Of a stretch of DNA of 64,000 nt, positions 44,337-52,716 are shown one piece after another. This DNA is from CAZZBK01 sp964652155. GTDB taxonomy: Bacteria > Planctomycetota > Planctomycetia > Pirellulales > PNKZ01. The notes beneath the pieces are model-generated. The model ran no database searches, was not told the origin of the DNA, and worked only from the letters and a program-made list of their open reading frames with translations. Both the position numbers and the translations under genes were made by a program. The stretch lies in contig CAZZBK010000001.1 in assembly GCA_964652155.1 (NCBI GenBank), positions 1-64,000 of the forward strand, written 5' to 3'. Every line of letters begins with the position of its first letter. The stretch's first letter is position 1.

Positions 44337-45248
44337 TTATTCGGACGGATCGACGACCAGTTCGCCGCGCTGCTGGGTCAGCTCGCGAAACCACGCCGAC
44401 AGTCGCGATGTGATGGGACCGATCGTGCCAGAGCCAATCGTTCGCCCATCCACTTGAATGACCGGTGCCAGCTCACCCATCGTGCCAGTGCAAAACATTT
44501 CGTCGGCATTGTAGACGTCGGTCAGTGAGAGATCGGCCTCCAGGGCGGGCAGTTCGTGTTGGCGGCACAAGTCGAGCACCACCGCGCGAGTAATCCCTTC
44601 AGGGCAGGCGATCAACCGGCTCGTCTGGATCGTGCCCCGTGACACGAGAAACACGTGCGTGGCATTCGTTTCCGCGACAAATCCGCGAAGATCGAGCATC
44701 AGGGCGTCGTCGGCCAGCGCGACATTGGCTTCGATCTTGGCCAAGATCGACGGCAGCAAATTGTTATGATGAATTTTCGGATCGAGACAATCCGGAGTCG
44801 GTCGACGCACCGAGCTCGTGATGAGCCTGAGCCCCGACTTGTCGTAGACCGGCGGCTTGTGTTCCGCCAGCACGATGAGCGTTGGCCCCGCCTGATTCAA
44901 TCGCGGGTCCATGCCCGACGTGATCTTGACGCCGCGGGTCAACGTGAGCCGAATATGTACGCCATCGAACATCCGATTGGCCACGAGCGTGCGCCGTATC
45001 TCGGCAATGATCGTTTCGTGGGATGGGATGGTCGAAAAGGCCAACGCTCGCGCCGAGCGCACGAGCCGATCGAGATGTTCACGGAGTTGAAAGATGCGCC
45101 CTTGGTAGAGACGCAAGCCTTCCCAGACGGCGTCGCCCCCTTGCACAGCTGAGTCGAACGGGCTGACGCCCGCCTCGTCGCGATGCACAAGCCGACCGTT
45201 GATGTTGACGACGAGATCGCGATTCCGCAGATCAAATTGTTGCAGCAT
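44337..45248 (-). CDS. class IV PLP-dependent aminotransferase (BCAT/DAAT-like)
   Basis: A 303-residue fold-type IV enzyme. Family segments seen are INGRLVHRDEAGVSPFDSAV, GDAVWEGLRLYQGRIFQLRE, the PLP-Lys region, then GFVAETNATHVFLVSRG and EGITRAVVLDLCRQ with TDVYNADEMFCTGTMGELAP. The Lys region reads LDPKIHHNNLLPSILAKIEA. In ungapped alignment with D-amino acid transaminase, His 160 falls on the catalytic Lys; Lys 158 could serve only with a small shift. Substrate is therefore uncertain. It is six bases after the sulfotransferase-like gene, and the two were probably made as one unit. Confidence 0.85.
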   Translation of the reverse strand: MLQQFDLRNRDLVVNINGRLVHRDEAGVSPFDSAVQGGDAVWEGLRLYQGRIFQLREHLDRLVRSARALAFSTIPSHETIIAEIRRTLVANRMFDGVHIRLTLTRGVKITSGMDPRLNQAGPTLIVLAEHKPPVYDKSGLRLITSSVRRPTPDCLDPKIHHNNLLPSILAKIEANVALADDALMLDLRGFVAETNATHVFLVSRGTIQTSRLIACPEGITRAVVLDLCRQHELPALEADLSLTDVYNADEMFCTGTMGELAPVIQVDGRTIGSGTIGPITSRLSAWFRELTQQRGELVVDPSE

Positions 45249-45254
45249 GATGGG

Positions 45255-45986
45255 TTATAGCAGACGCAAGGCATACAGTTGTTCGTAACACGCCAGGCAC
45301 TCTTCAAACACGCCTTGTAATTCATCGGGGACGTTGCGTGACCGCGCCTGGTAAGGCGCAAAACCGGTCGACTGAATGACCTCGCCATACCAGTGCTTGG
45401 CCCAAAGGCCATCGCTCTCACGGGTCCCCGCTGGCCAAGCAAGCATCCGCTCATCCCAGGCGATGCCGAGCGCTTCGCACAGTCGACTTAAGAGTCGGCG
45501 CGGATTCCTGAGCACGTCGGCGGCGTCGATCACCAGCGGGTCAAAGCTGGACGCACGACGGGCCGCGGCAAAGATCTCGACCTGCTGTGGAAACCCGAGG
45601 TCCGCCGCCGTCGGCAGGTAATTCTTTTTGAGATACGATTGGATGACCTCGGCCGGATGCCGGATCAAAAAACAATTGCGAACCTGTGCCAACCAGCCAC
45701 GGTCAACCTCTTCCAGCAGGTGATGCGTCATGTGCTTCTGAAAATACACGGTCTTGCCGTCGCAGGGACGACGAACGAGTTGTTCGACCACATCGCGCCA
45801 GTCGGTCAGGCCGGCCGCGATGATCTCCGCGGCCAATGGATGCGGGGCCAGGGTTGAACGCAGATAATACGCATAGAACGGTTCGTCCGTAACGAACGTG
45901 TCCGGTCGATTCTCCCAGGCGCGCATCATGGCGGTCGAGATATTTCGCGGTCCAGACCACATGGCAATACGGAGCAAACGATCCAT
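45255..45986 (-). CDS. sulfotransferase-like P-loop protein
   Basis: A 243-residue protein with the PAPS-type 5' loop at the start (RIAMWSGPRNISTAMMRAWE), the acidic DEPFYAYYL segment, FQKHMTHHLLE and the 3'-phosphate-binding-like NCFLIRHPAEVIQSYLKKN. The C-terminal part (RLCEALGIAWDERMLAWPAG) is typical of bacterial sulfotransferase-like proteins. No acceptor is known. Its position directly before a class IV aminotransferase recalls a plant fusion protein that joins the same two domains, so a joint function is likely. Confidence 0.75.
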   Translation of the reverse strand: MDRLLRIAMWSGPRNISTAMMRAWENRPDTFVTDEPFYAYYLRSTLAPHPLAAEIIAAGLTDWRDVVEQLVRRPCDGKTVYFQKHMTHHLLEEVDRGWLAQVRNCFLIRHPAEVIQSYLKKNYLPTAADLGFPQQVEIFAAARRASSFDPLVIDAADVLRNPRRLLSRLCEALGIAWDERMLAWPAGTRESDGLWAKHWYGEVIQSTGFAPYQARSRNVPDELQGVFEECLACYEQLYALRLL

Positions 45987-46394
45987 GGCAACGCTGATTC
46001 AAGGCGAAAATGGCAGTTCGGGAGTATGGTACGGCGGACCGGGGCGAGTGTCCATCGCAGAGGTCCGTGAGGTCAAATGAAGCCTCAAGGCGTGTTAGGG
46101 GTGGCGACCTATGCGAGCATGGGAAGATCTGGCTCGGCACATATTCTTGCGAGTGCGCCGCTTGGCTCCGCGCGGGCGTTCATGAGATCGAGCCGCCTGC
46201 AAGGGCCGTTTTCGCTCAGCGCTGTGCTCGCCCGCACGCTGACCAGAAAGGAACCCAGAATCATTCGTCGCGAAGAGCCCTGATTTTCGGCCATTTTTCT
46301 TCGCTCAGGAAAATTGGCATTTCAGTTGCATTAGCAACGAGGTGCCGTGGACGGGTTTTCCGCGAATCCATTGGCAGAGTCGAAAGAAAGTTTT
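45987..46394. other. intergenic region with regulatory signals
   Basis: No gene is supported. On the plus strand it holds the sigma-54-type promoter of the ANTAR regulator and, about 75-100 bases upstream of that, a dyad at 46214-46242 (TCAGCG..GTGC / GCACGCTGA). The dyad includes TGT-N10-ACG, near the TGT-N10-ACA form of NifA-type enhancer sites. The promoter of the leftward sulfotransferase unit should also lie here. Confidence 0.5.
46315..46330 (+). promoter_or_regulatory. sigma-54 promoter (-24/-12) for the ANTAR regulator
   Basis: TGGCATTTCAGTTGCA matches the sigma-54 consensus TGGCACG-N4-TTGCW at 10 of 12 fixed positions, with the exact GG-N10-GC spacing. It ends 64 bases before the ATG of the ANTAR response regulator. 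Confidence 0.75.
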
Positions 46395-46982
46395 ATGAGC
46401 GCGAAATTGCGAATCGCCGTTGCGGATGACGAACGCGACATGCGCGATTTTCTGGAGCGGGTTCTGTCCCACATGGGGCACGAGGTCGTCAGCGTCGCGG
46501 AAAACGGTCGGCAGTTGGTCGAACACTGCCGTCAGCTTCAGCCCGAGTTGGTGATTACAGATATCAAAATGCCGGAGGTGGACGGTATTCAGGCCTCGAT
46601 CGAAATCTGTCGCGAGCATCCTGTTCCGGTAGTTCTCATTTCGGCGTTTCACGACGCGGACCTGATCGAACGAGCCGAGATGGATCATGTGATGGCCTAC
46701 CTGGTAAAGCCGGTTGGCCGCGCGGATTTGGAGCCGGCGATCGCAGTGGCCATGCGTCGTTTTTCGCAACTCGAATCATTACGTGTCGAGGCGGCCGATC
46801 TGCGGCAAGCATTGGCGGATCGCAAGGTGATCGAACAAGCCAAGGGCGTATTGATGAAAGTCAGCGAAATTGATGAGAAAGAGGCCTTTGTGCGGATTCA
46901 GCAACTGGCATCGACCCAGAATAAAAAGCTGATTGAAGCCGCACAAATGATCCTGGCAGTCCGGAGCGCATTGCTGGGCTGA
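46395..46982 (+). CDS. response regulator with ANTAR RNA-binding domain
   Basis: A 195-residue regulator. The receiver has the acidic pair in VADDERD, phospho-acceptor Asp in LVITDIKMPEVDG, and Lys in MAYLVKPVGRADLE. The C-terminus is an ANTAR domain (LRQALADRKVIEQAKGVLMK, then the helical IDEKEAFVRIQQLASTQNKK). ANTAR proteins bind paired RNA hairpins and prevent transcription termination, so the target is an RNA leader. The ATG at 46395 was preferred to a GTG 48 bases upstream because the receiver fold starts just after it. A sigma-54 promoter stands upstream. It converges on the receiver-PAS-kinase gene. Confidence 0.9.
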   Translation: MSAKLRIAVADDERDMRDFLERVLSHMGHEVVSVAENGRQLVEHCRQLQPELVITDIKMPEVDGIQASIEICREHPVPVVLISAFHDADLIERAEMDHVMAYLVKPVGRADLEPAIAVAMRRFSQLESLRVEAADLRQALADRKVIEQAKGVLMKVSEIDEKEAFVRIQQLASTQNKKLIEAAQMILAVRSALLG

Positions 46983-46998
46983 GCATGTCGCGGATGGC

Positions 46999-48450
46999 TC
47001 AGTTTGCGGCGCGAGGCAGCGTGACGATCAGCTCCGCTCCACCCGAGGCCGACGTGCCGGTTTCAATCGTGCCGCCGTGCGCGTGAACGATCCGCTGGGC
47101 GATGGCCATGCCGAGTCCGGTCCCCTTGGCCTTGGTCGTGAAGAATGGCTCGAAAATGCGCCGCCGCTGATCCGCGGAAAGCCCTGGCCCACGGTCACCA
47201 ATGGCAATGCGCAAGCCTGGGCCTCCTTCATGCGTCACGGCGCTGCAGCGCACCGTGATCGTGCCGTCTGGCGGCGAGACCTGAATCGCGTTTTCAAAGA
47301 TATTGCGCCAGACCTGCCCCAGCGCGAACGAGTCAATTTCGCAGTGCAGATCGACTGCCACGATGTCCTCGACCAAGTGCAGTCGCTTCTCCTCGCGAGA
47401 CATGGCGAGATCGTCCCAGATTTTTCGCCAATGACGGGCAACGTCGATACGGTTGCGTTCGAGTGGAAGCGGCGCGGCATACTGACGCACGTCTTCGTAG
47501 AGTTGTTGCAGGTCTTTTTGCGCGCGTTGAATGCGGCTGAGCAGGTCGAGCGCCGTGGGGCGGTCTTGCACTTCAAGTTCGAGCATTTCCAGGCAGGCGG
47601 TGCTGCGCTGCAAGGCATTGCGGCTTTCGTGCACCAGGCCGGTCATGGTCTCGCCGATCGCCGCCAGGCGTTGGGCCTGCAAGGCGCGTTCCTCGGATTG
47701 CTTGCGTTCGGTAATGTCAATCCCCACGGCGAGCACGGCCGCGTGTCCCTCGTAGTCCTCCAATCGATTCGCGTTCCACACGACGGTGCGAGTCGATCCG
47801 TCTCGACAACGAACGCGACACTCGTAATGCCGCATCGGTTTACCATCGTGCAACAACCGCACATGCTCGGCGATGTGCGCATGCTCCTCGGCAAACATCA
47901 AGAGATGGCAGAAATCCTGCCCTAGCGCCTCGCGGGCGGAGTACCCTGTCAATTCGGCTCCGAACGGGCTGAGATAGACGATTCGATGATCGAATCGCAG
48001 GATGGCGATGAGGCAGGGGGATGTTTCGAGGATCGCATGAAAAGCGCGTTCGTTCCGCTGCTTCTCGCGTGTCAGCTCGCGGCGCTGCACGACTCGCGCG
48101 ATGGTGGCCCGTAGCATGTCGACCTGAATCGGCTTGAGCAGATAGTCGGTCGCGCCGTGGCGCAGGGCCAGGATGGCTCCATCGAGGTCGGCATAGCCGG
48201 TTGCCACGACCACATCGGCGTGCGGAGCAGACTTGCGAATAAAGGGGAGCAATTCTTCGGCGGTGCCGTCGGGCAGTTTGCGGTCGAGGATCACGGCTGA
48301 TACGCGCGACCAGTCGCGCGGTTGCAGCAACTCGGCTGCCGTGGCGATCGTTTCGACCACGCAGTGATCCAACTCCAGGATATCGACCAAATTGGAGCGT
48401 GTGTCGGCATCATCTTCGACGACCAGCACATGCAAGGGAACGGTGGACAT
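46999..48450 (-). CDS. hybrid receiver-PAS histidine kinase
   Basis: A 483-residue soluble protein. A receiver domain comes first (VLVVEDDADTRSNL, Asp in AVILDRKLPDG, Lys in TDYLLKPIQVDML), then a PAS domain (AILETSPCLIAILRFDHRIV, YLSPFGAELTGYSAREALGQ) with a PAC motif, then HisKA with His in GLVHESRNALQRS and a HATPase domain (ENAIQVSPPDGT, IGDRGPGLSADQ, GTGLGMAIAQRIV). It is third in a leftward operon after the globin-coupled kinase and the single-domain receiver and may be the second stage of a phosphorelay. The ATG at 48450 replaces an upstream TTG. Confidence 0.88.
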   Translation of the reverse strand: MSTVPLHVLVVEDDADTRSNLVDILELDHCVVETIATAAELLQPRDWSRVSAVILDRKLPDGTAEELLPFIRKSAPHADVVVATGYADLDGAILALRHGATDYLLKPIQVDMLRATIARVVQRRELTREKQRNERAFHAILETSPCLIAILRFDHRIVYLSPFGAELTGYSAREALGQDFCHLLMFAEEHAHIAEHVRLLHDGKPMRHYECRVRCRDGSTRTVVWNANRLEDYEGHAAVLAVGIDITERKQSEERALQAQRLAAIGETMTGLVHESRNALQRSTACLEMLELEVQDRPTALDLLSRIQRAQKDLQQLYEDVRQYAAPLPLERNRIDVARHWRKIWDDLAMSREEKRLHLVEDIVAVDLHCEIDSFALGQVWRNIFENAIQVSPPDGTITVRCSAVTHEGGPGLRIAIGDRGPGLSADQRRRIFEPFFTTKAKGTGLGMAIAQRIVHAHGGTIETGTSASGGAELIVTLPRAAN

Positions 48451-48488
48451 AAGACCCGTCAATCAGGTGCACAAAGGAATGGCTGGAG

Positions 48489-48926
48489 CTACTGAAGGGA
48501 TTGCGTCGGCGCATCGCCGCGGGCGAGAGAGCGAGGCACGGATTGCTTCCGCGGTTGGCCAATGGACTGCTCGACAAGCTGAATCAATTGCGGAAAGTGA
48601 ACCGGCTTGGAGATAATGTTGGCCACTCCGGCGTCATGCGCATCTTGTATGATCTGGCTGCCTGCAAAGGCCGTGACAATCATGGCGACCGTACCGGCGC
48701 TAATCGTCCGAATGCGTTTGCAAAGCTCCACCCCATCCATGCGTGGCATCTTCAAATCCAGCAGCGCAAGGTCGTAGGTCTGAGCCTTGACCCTTTCCAA
48801 CGCGCTGGGGCCATCATGCGCGACATCCACGCGATAGCCCAGATCGGTTAAGAGATCGAATAAATTCGCGCAGGCGTCAACTTCGTCGTCGACAATTAAT
48901 ATCGATGCGTTCGACGTGTGGGTCAT
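48489..48926 (-). CDS. single-domain response regulator
   Basis: A 145-residue receiver domain (ILIVDDEVDACANLF, phospho-acceptor in LALLDLKMPRMDGVEL, Thr in AMIVTAFAG, Lys in ANIISKPVHFPQL) with a short unordered tail and no output domain. Its start overlaps the end of the globin-coupled kinase by four bases, so that kinase is its likely donor. It may pass phosphate on or act by protein contact. Confidence 0.9.
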   Translation of the reverse strand: MTHTSNASILIVDDEVDACANLFDLLTDLGYRVDVAHDGPSALERVKAQTYDLALLDLKMPRMDGVELCKRIRTISAGTVAMIVTAFAGSQIIQDAHDAGVANIISKPVHFPQLIQLVEQSIGQPRKQSVPRSLARGDAPTQSLQ

Positions 48927-50098
48927 GATGCGTGCTTCGAGGAGGTCGACAACGTAACCGTGAATTGCGAACCGCGCCCAACTTCACTGGAGACACGGAG
49001 CAGGCCGCCGTGTTTTTCGATAATCGCTCGTGAGATCGCCAAGCCCAAGCCGATGCCGCGAGCCTTGGTCGAGTAGAGCGGTTCCATGATACGCTCCAGA
49101 TCATCGGCCTTGATACCAATGCCGGTGTCGGCAATCGTGAGTTCAACGCTCTCGGGTACAACGCGACGACCGCTGATGGTTAGCTGCCCGCCCTGGGGCA
49201 TCGCGTCGCGGGCATTGCGAATCAGATTCCCGAACACGATCTTGATTTGGGAAGCGTCTCCGGACAACTCGATGGCATCGGGTGCAATGTCGAGTACGAC
49301 CGCAATGTTCTCGGGCAGCGCCGTGGTTTCCAAAACCTCTTGCAAACAACTCGCGACATCAATCGTGTTCATGTTCGGCACAGGGAGGCGAGCAAAGTCG
49401 GACAGTGCTGTGATGACACCATCGGCCAGCCCAACTTGCCGCTCGATCCGCTGCAAATGATCGTTAAGCTTTTCGGGAGACAACTGGCGGGCGTGAAGCA
49501 AATAGTAGACCGATGTCTGGATCACGTTGAGAGGATTGCGCAGCTCATGCGCGATGCCCCCGGCAACCTGTCCGATGGCGGCCAAGCGGTCGCTTTGTTG
49601 CTGCCGCCGAACGTATTCGGACTGGTAGGCGTCTCCGATCATGGCCAGGTCCAGATCAATGAGTCGGGCCAGCGCCGCTTGGGATTGAGCCAACTCGTCC
49701 GGAGAGCGGGTCCAGACCGTCGACAGCGTCTGGAGCAGGCCATTGCGCAATCGCGAGAGCGCGGCGTGGGTGTAGACTTGCTTGAGGCCAATGTCCACGT
49801 GTCGTTGGCCGGCTCTTGAGCGCCGCTGCACATAGTTTTCGTCGTACACGCCGGCAAAGAGCTCTTCTAGCCAAGCATGGAGCGACTTTTTCAGCCGCGC
49901 GATCTGTTCTGCGCCGCCCGTGATAACGCCGCGGGCCTGGGGATGCTGATCAATCTCACGATAGAAATCGTCTATCAACGCCGGGAACGACGCGCGCAGG
50001 AGTGGCCCCATCAGCCGCACCCGTTCGGTGTCGGCCGTAGTCCAACCCACGTAGTCCTGGAGGTCCTGGTAGCGGGCAAAAATTTCATCACTTCGCAT
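48923..50098 (-). CDS. globin-coupled (protoglobin) sensor histidine kinase
   Basis: A 391-residue soluble kinase. Residues 1-165 form a protoglobin-type heme domain: the entry helix DEIFARYQDLQDYVGWTTAD, LLRASFPALIDDFYREI, and the proximal heme His at about residue 100 in RAGQRHVDIGLKQVYTHAAL. HisKA follows with phospho-acceptor His 184 (GGIAHELRNPLNVIQTSVYY), then HATPase (NLIRNARDAMPQGG, IADTGIGIKADD, GIGLGLAISRAII). It should sense oxygen, NO or CO through heme and signal to the receiver encoded next. It heads a three-gene signalling operon. Confidence 0.88.
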   Translation of the reverse strand: MRSDEIFARYQDLQDYVGWTTADTERVRLMGPLLRASFPALIDDFYREIDQHPQARGVITGGAEQIARLKKSLHAWLEELFAGVYDENYVQRRSRAGQRHVDIGLKQVYTHAALSRLRNGLLQTLSTVWTRSPDELAQSQAALARLIDLDLAMIGDAYQSEYVRRQQQSDRLAAIGQVAGGIAHELRNPLNVIQTSVYYLLHARQLSPEKLNDHLQRIERQVGLADGVITALSDFARLPVPNMNTIDVASCLQEVLETTALPENIAVVLDIAPDAIELSGDASQIKIVFGNLIRNARDAMPQGGQLTISGRRVVPESVELTIADTGIGIKADDLERIMEPLYSTKARGIGLGLAISRAIIEKHGGLLRVSSEVGRGSQFTVTLSTSSKHAS

Positions 50099-50131
50099 GA
50101 CGGGCCATCGACAATCAAGTTCGGAACGCTC

Positions 50132-50160
50132 TCAACCGTGGCCTCGATTGACACGGTTGA
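50132..50160. promoter_or_regulatory. perfect 9-bp inverted repeat before the globin-kinase gene
   Basis: TCAACCGTG and CACGGTTGA are perfect complements separated by eleven bases. The element lies 34 bases upstream of the kinase ATG. It could be an operator or a hairpin in the 5' leader of the mRNA. It is not followed by a T run in the gene direction, so it is not a simple terminator. Confidence 0.6.
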
Positions 50161-50534
50161 ATAACATCGACGATTCTCCGTCAGTATTCTACCGCACCTC
50201 CCCGAAAGTGGCATGTGCTTTCCTCGCGCGCGGCTTTTGACTCCGCTCAGCACAAACAACTCGGCTGTTGTGACCCAAAATCGTAATCTGCGTAGGGCAC
50301 AGTCGATTGTGGTTGACATGATATGAAGGGGCCCTCTAAGATCGAGAACGTTCAATGTGCTCGTGATGGGCACGCAGCAGACGCCAAGATTTTGGCATCG
50401 TTCGAGGCTTGAGCGCCTCTTTCTTGCGACCCCCGCTGGGTCGATGGTGAACCGTGATGGTTCAGGCTGTATTCGTTTTTTGTTCACAGTTGCTGTCTTC
50501 GTACTTTTTTTGCCCCAGCCAAGAGGAGAAACGC
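50161..50534. other. divergent intergenic region, globin kinase / BON gene
   Basis: No gene is supported. It carries the candidate rightward promoter at 50313-50342. Leftward, TAGAAT on the minus strand near 50186-50191 could be a -10 element for the kinase operon. The long leader before the BON gene (about 190 bases) is unexplained. Confidence 0.4.
50313..50342 (+). promoter_or_regulatory. candidate sigma-70-type promoter for the BON-csrA pair
   Basis: TTGACA is followed after 18 bases by TAAGAT. The -35 hexamer is perfect and the -10 is fair. The BON gene begins about 190 bases downstream. Confidence 0.4.
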
Positions 50535-50813
50535 ATGTCACCCATGCTGGGCGAATGGAGTTATGGGAGTTCGCAGGTACTAAACAGCTTACCTGGCTTG
50601 ACCACTCAAGTTCAGCGAGCGTTTACGGAGAGCGCTTATCGGGCCTTGCGCGGTGTGCGGTGCGAACTGGTTCAACCGGGCGTATTGAAGCTGTTGGGCA
50701 CCGTGCCCACGTACTTTCACCGCCAGATGGCGCAATCGATCGCGCAAAAGCTGGCAGGGGTCGAAGTCGTCGTCGATCGAATCGAGGTCCAAGCCTATGC
50801 CAAGCCGCGTTAA
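50535..50813 (+). CDS. small BON-domain protein
   Basis: A 92-residue protein without a signal peptide. Its body (AYRALRGVRCELVQPGVLKL, then LGTVPTYFHRQMAQSIAQKL and AGVEVVVDRIEV) has the beta-alpha-beta pattern of BON domains, which bind membranes or are found in osmotic-stress proteins such as OsmY. The start is decided by a strong ribosome site (AGAGGAGAA at 50522-50530) just before the ATG; the frame continues upstream without support. csrA follows after 57 bases on the same strand. Confidence 0.75.
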   Translation: MSPMLGEWSYGSSQVLNSLPGLTTQVQRAFTESAYRALRGVRCELVQPGVLKLLGTVPTYFHRQMAQSIAQKLAGVEVVVDRIEVQAYAKPR

Positions 50814-50870
50814 GATTCGCAGCTTGGTATTCTTTCACATCACAAATCTAACTGTAGGAGAGCCTGTATC

Positions 50871-51092
50871 ATGCTCGTCCTGAGCCGAAAAATGGGTGAA
50901 CGCGTCATCATTGGATCCAATATCATCGTCACGGTGCTTGAAGTGCGTGGAGAACGGGTGAAGCTTGGGTTCAAAGCGCCGCTCGACACACCGATCCATC
51001 GAGAGGAGATTGCGCGCGATATTCATGCCGAAGAAATGCAAGTCCGCACGGTTTCCTCGAGTGGCTCGCCATTTTACGCCAAATGTGCGTAG
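50871..51092 (+). CDS. csrA: carbon storage regulator CsrA
   Basis: A 73-residue RNA-binding regulator. The CsrA core is complete: MLVLSRKMGERVIIGSNIIV, then TVLEVRGERVKLGFKAP and the C-terminal PIHREEIARDI with the RNA-contact Arg. It binds GGA in mRNA leaders to repress or stabilise transcripts. A TAGGAG ribosome site lies eight bases before the ATG. The tail is about ten residues longer than that of the E. coli protein. It converges on the kinase gene at 51105. Confidence 0.96.
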   Translation: MLVLSRKMGERVIIGSNIIVTVLEVRGERVKLGFKAPLDTPIHREEIARDIHAEEMQVRTVSSSGSPFYAKCA

Positions 51093-51104
51093 CCCCGTGA
51101 CGCT

Positions 51105-52676
51105 TTAGTGGAGCGTCCGAAAAACCTGCTCCAGCTGTGCCGCGAGGGCAGCGGTCGTATCGACGCAGCAGTGGGGCGAGCCGCTGGGGCTCAATTCCCA
51201 CTCCGCGGCTTGGCGGTCATACAAATCGGGGCGAGCCTCGGAGGCGTCATGCCCTTGCTGACGCTCGGCGATGCGCTGCAATGCAACTTCGCGAGGACAT
51301 CTACACTCGACGAGCAACGCATCCGCCCCCACCTGCTGCGCCAGTTGCAGCAGGGCTTCGCGCGGCCGAGCTTGGCTGTACGCGCCGTCGACGACGACCG
51401 GGATGCCGAGTTGCAGGCATTCGTTCGCCCGCTCGAGCACGGCTTGATACACAATGTCCCGCGCTTCCGGTCGATAGCGGCCTGCGCCGAAGGTATCTGC
51501 CGCACCCTGGACGTTTGGCAATACCTCATGACGAATGACATCTGTGCGCAATAGCTTTGCCCCCAGTTCATGGGCCAACGCGTTCGAGAGCGTCGATTTG
51601 CCCGTGCCCATCAAGCCGATCGTTATGACGAGCGCGGGACGCGAGGTGCTGGCTTGCAAATAGCGATCCGCGAGTTCCATGTATCGTTGCGCAAGTTCTC
51701 GCTGCGCCACGCATGCGTCGCCGCTCAGTTGCCTCGACCGCATCACCGCCACTTTGCCGCGAACGCAGGCCCGATATGCTTGATAAAACGCAGACAGCAT
51801 GATGGGAGCACGGTCATTGGATTGCAGGCGATACGCGTCCAGGATTGCTGTTCCCACGGCCGGAGCCTCAAGTGCGTCGCACTCCATCGCCAGAAAGCAC
51901 AGTTCATCCAGCACGTCGATACGTCGCAAGTCGGCGCTGAATTCAATGCAATCGAAGACCACCGGCGGATCGACGAGACAAATATGCTCGGGACGCAGGT
52001 CTCCGTGACCATCGATCATGCGGCCGTCGAGTACGCGAGAGGCAAATTGTTCAACGGACCCTCGCAGCAATCGCTGCTGGGCCGCATGCACGCGCTGGAC
52101 CTGAATCAGGTCCAGGCACTCGGCGGCGGTGAGTAGATAGTCGCAATTGCCTTGGACATGCGCTTTCAAGGCGGTCAGGTACTCGTCCGCTCGCAGAACG
52201 AGCGGTTCGGCCTGTGAATAGTATCGCGCCAAATGGCCGGCCAATTGCCGAATGTCGGCGTCCGCCAATTGTCCTGCGCGAATCAATGTGTCCAGCATCC
52301 GCTCAGCGGGCAGGCGATGCATTTGCAACACCCAGTCCAGCACGCGTCCCGGGCCGTTGAAGCGCAGTTGCCGCTGGGCGTCGAGCGTGATGGGCAAGAC
52401 GCTCAGATAGACATCGCGGGCCAAGCGCCGATTTAATCGCAATTCTTCACGGCAGGCGTGTTCTCGTTTTTCAATCGTGCTGAAGTCCAGGAAATCATAG
52501 CGCACCGGCTTCTTGAGCTTGTAGACAAAACGCTCGGTCAGAAAGACCTGCGAGATGTGTGTCTCAATGTATTCGACCGGGCCATGATTACCGGGATAGG
52601 ACCGCGGATTCCTCAGCCACTCCACGATCGCCGCATGATCTTCGGCAGCTTGCTGAGTTTCGCCGATGGTCGTCAT
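51105..52676 (-). CDS. two-domain protein: APH-like kinase fold plus AAA/zeta-type P-loop kinase
   Basis: A 523-residue cytosolic protein. The N-terminal part resembles aminoglycoside phosphotransferase folds (RFVYKLKKPVRYDFLDFSTI, MIDGHGDLRPEHICLVDPPV with the HGD catalytic-type motif, FDCIEFSADLRRIDVLDELC). The C-terminal part is a P-loop kinase with Walker A GLMGTGKSTLSNALA. This fusion is common in environmental bacteria, frequently beside stress proteins, but no substrate is known. It is last in the leftward uspA-hemerythrin-cytochrome unit, 40 bases after the cytochrome gene. The ATG at 52676 begins MTTIGETQQAAEDHAAIVEW. Confidence 0.8.
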   Translation of the reverse strand: MTTIGETQQAAEDHAAIVEWLRNPRSYPGNHGPVEYIETHISQVFLTERFVYKLKKPVRYDFLDFSTIEKREHACREELRLNRRLARDVYLSVLPITLDAQRQLRFNGPGRVLDWVLQMHRLPAERMLDTLIRAGQLADADIRQLAGHLARYYSQAEPLVLRADEYLTALKAHVQGNCDYLLTAAECLDLIQVQRVHAAQQRLLRGSVEQFASRVLDGRMIDGHGDLRPEHICLVDPPVVFDCIEFSADLRRIDVLDELCFLAMECDALEAPAVGTAILDAYRLQSNDRAPIMLSAFYQAYRACVRGKVAVMRSRQLSGDACVAQRELAQRYMELADRYLQASTSRPALVITIGLMGTGKSTLSNALAHELGAKLLRTDVIRHEVLPNVQGAADTFGAGRYRPEARDIVYQAVLERANECLQLGIPVVVDGAYSQARPREALLQLAQQVGADALLVECRCPREVALQRIAERQQGHDASEARPDLYDRQAAEWELSPSGSPHCCVDTTAALAAQLEQVFRTLH

Positions 52677-52716
52677 GGTGAGGACCTGACATGCCGAACG
52701 CAGGTGCGGGGCAACC

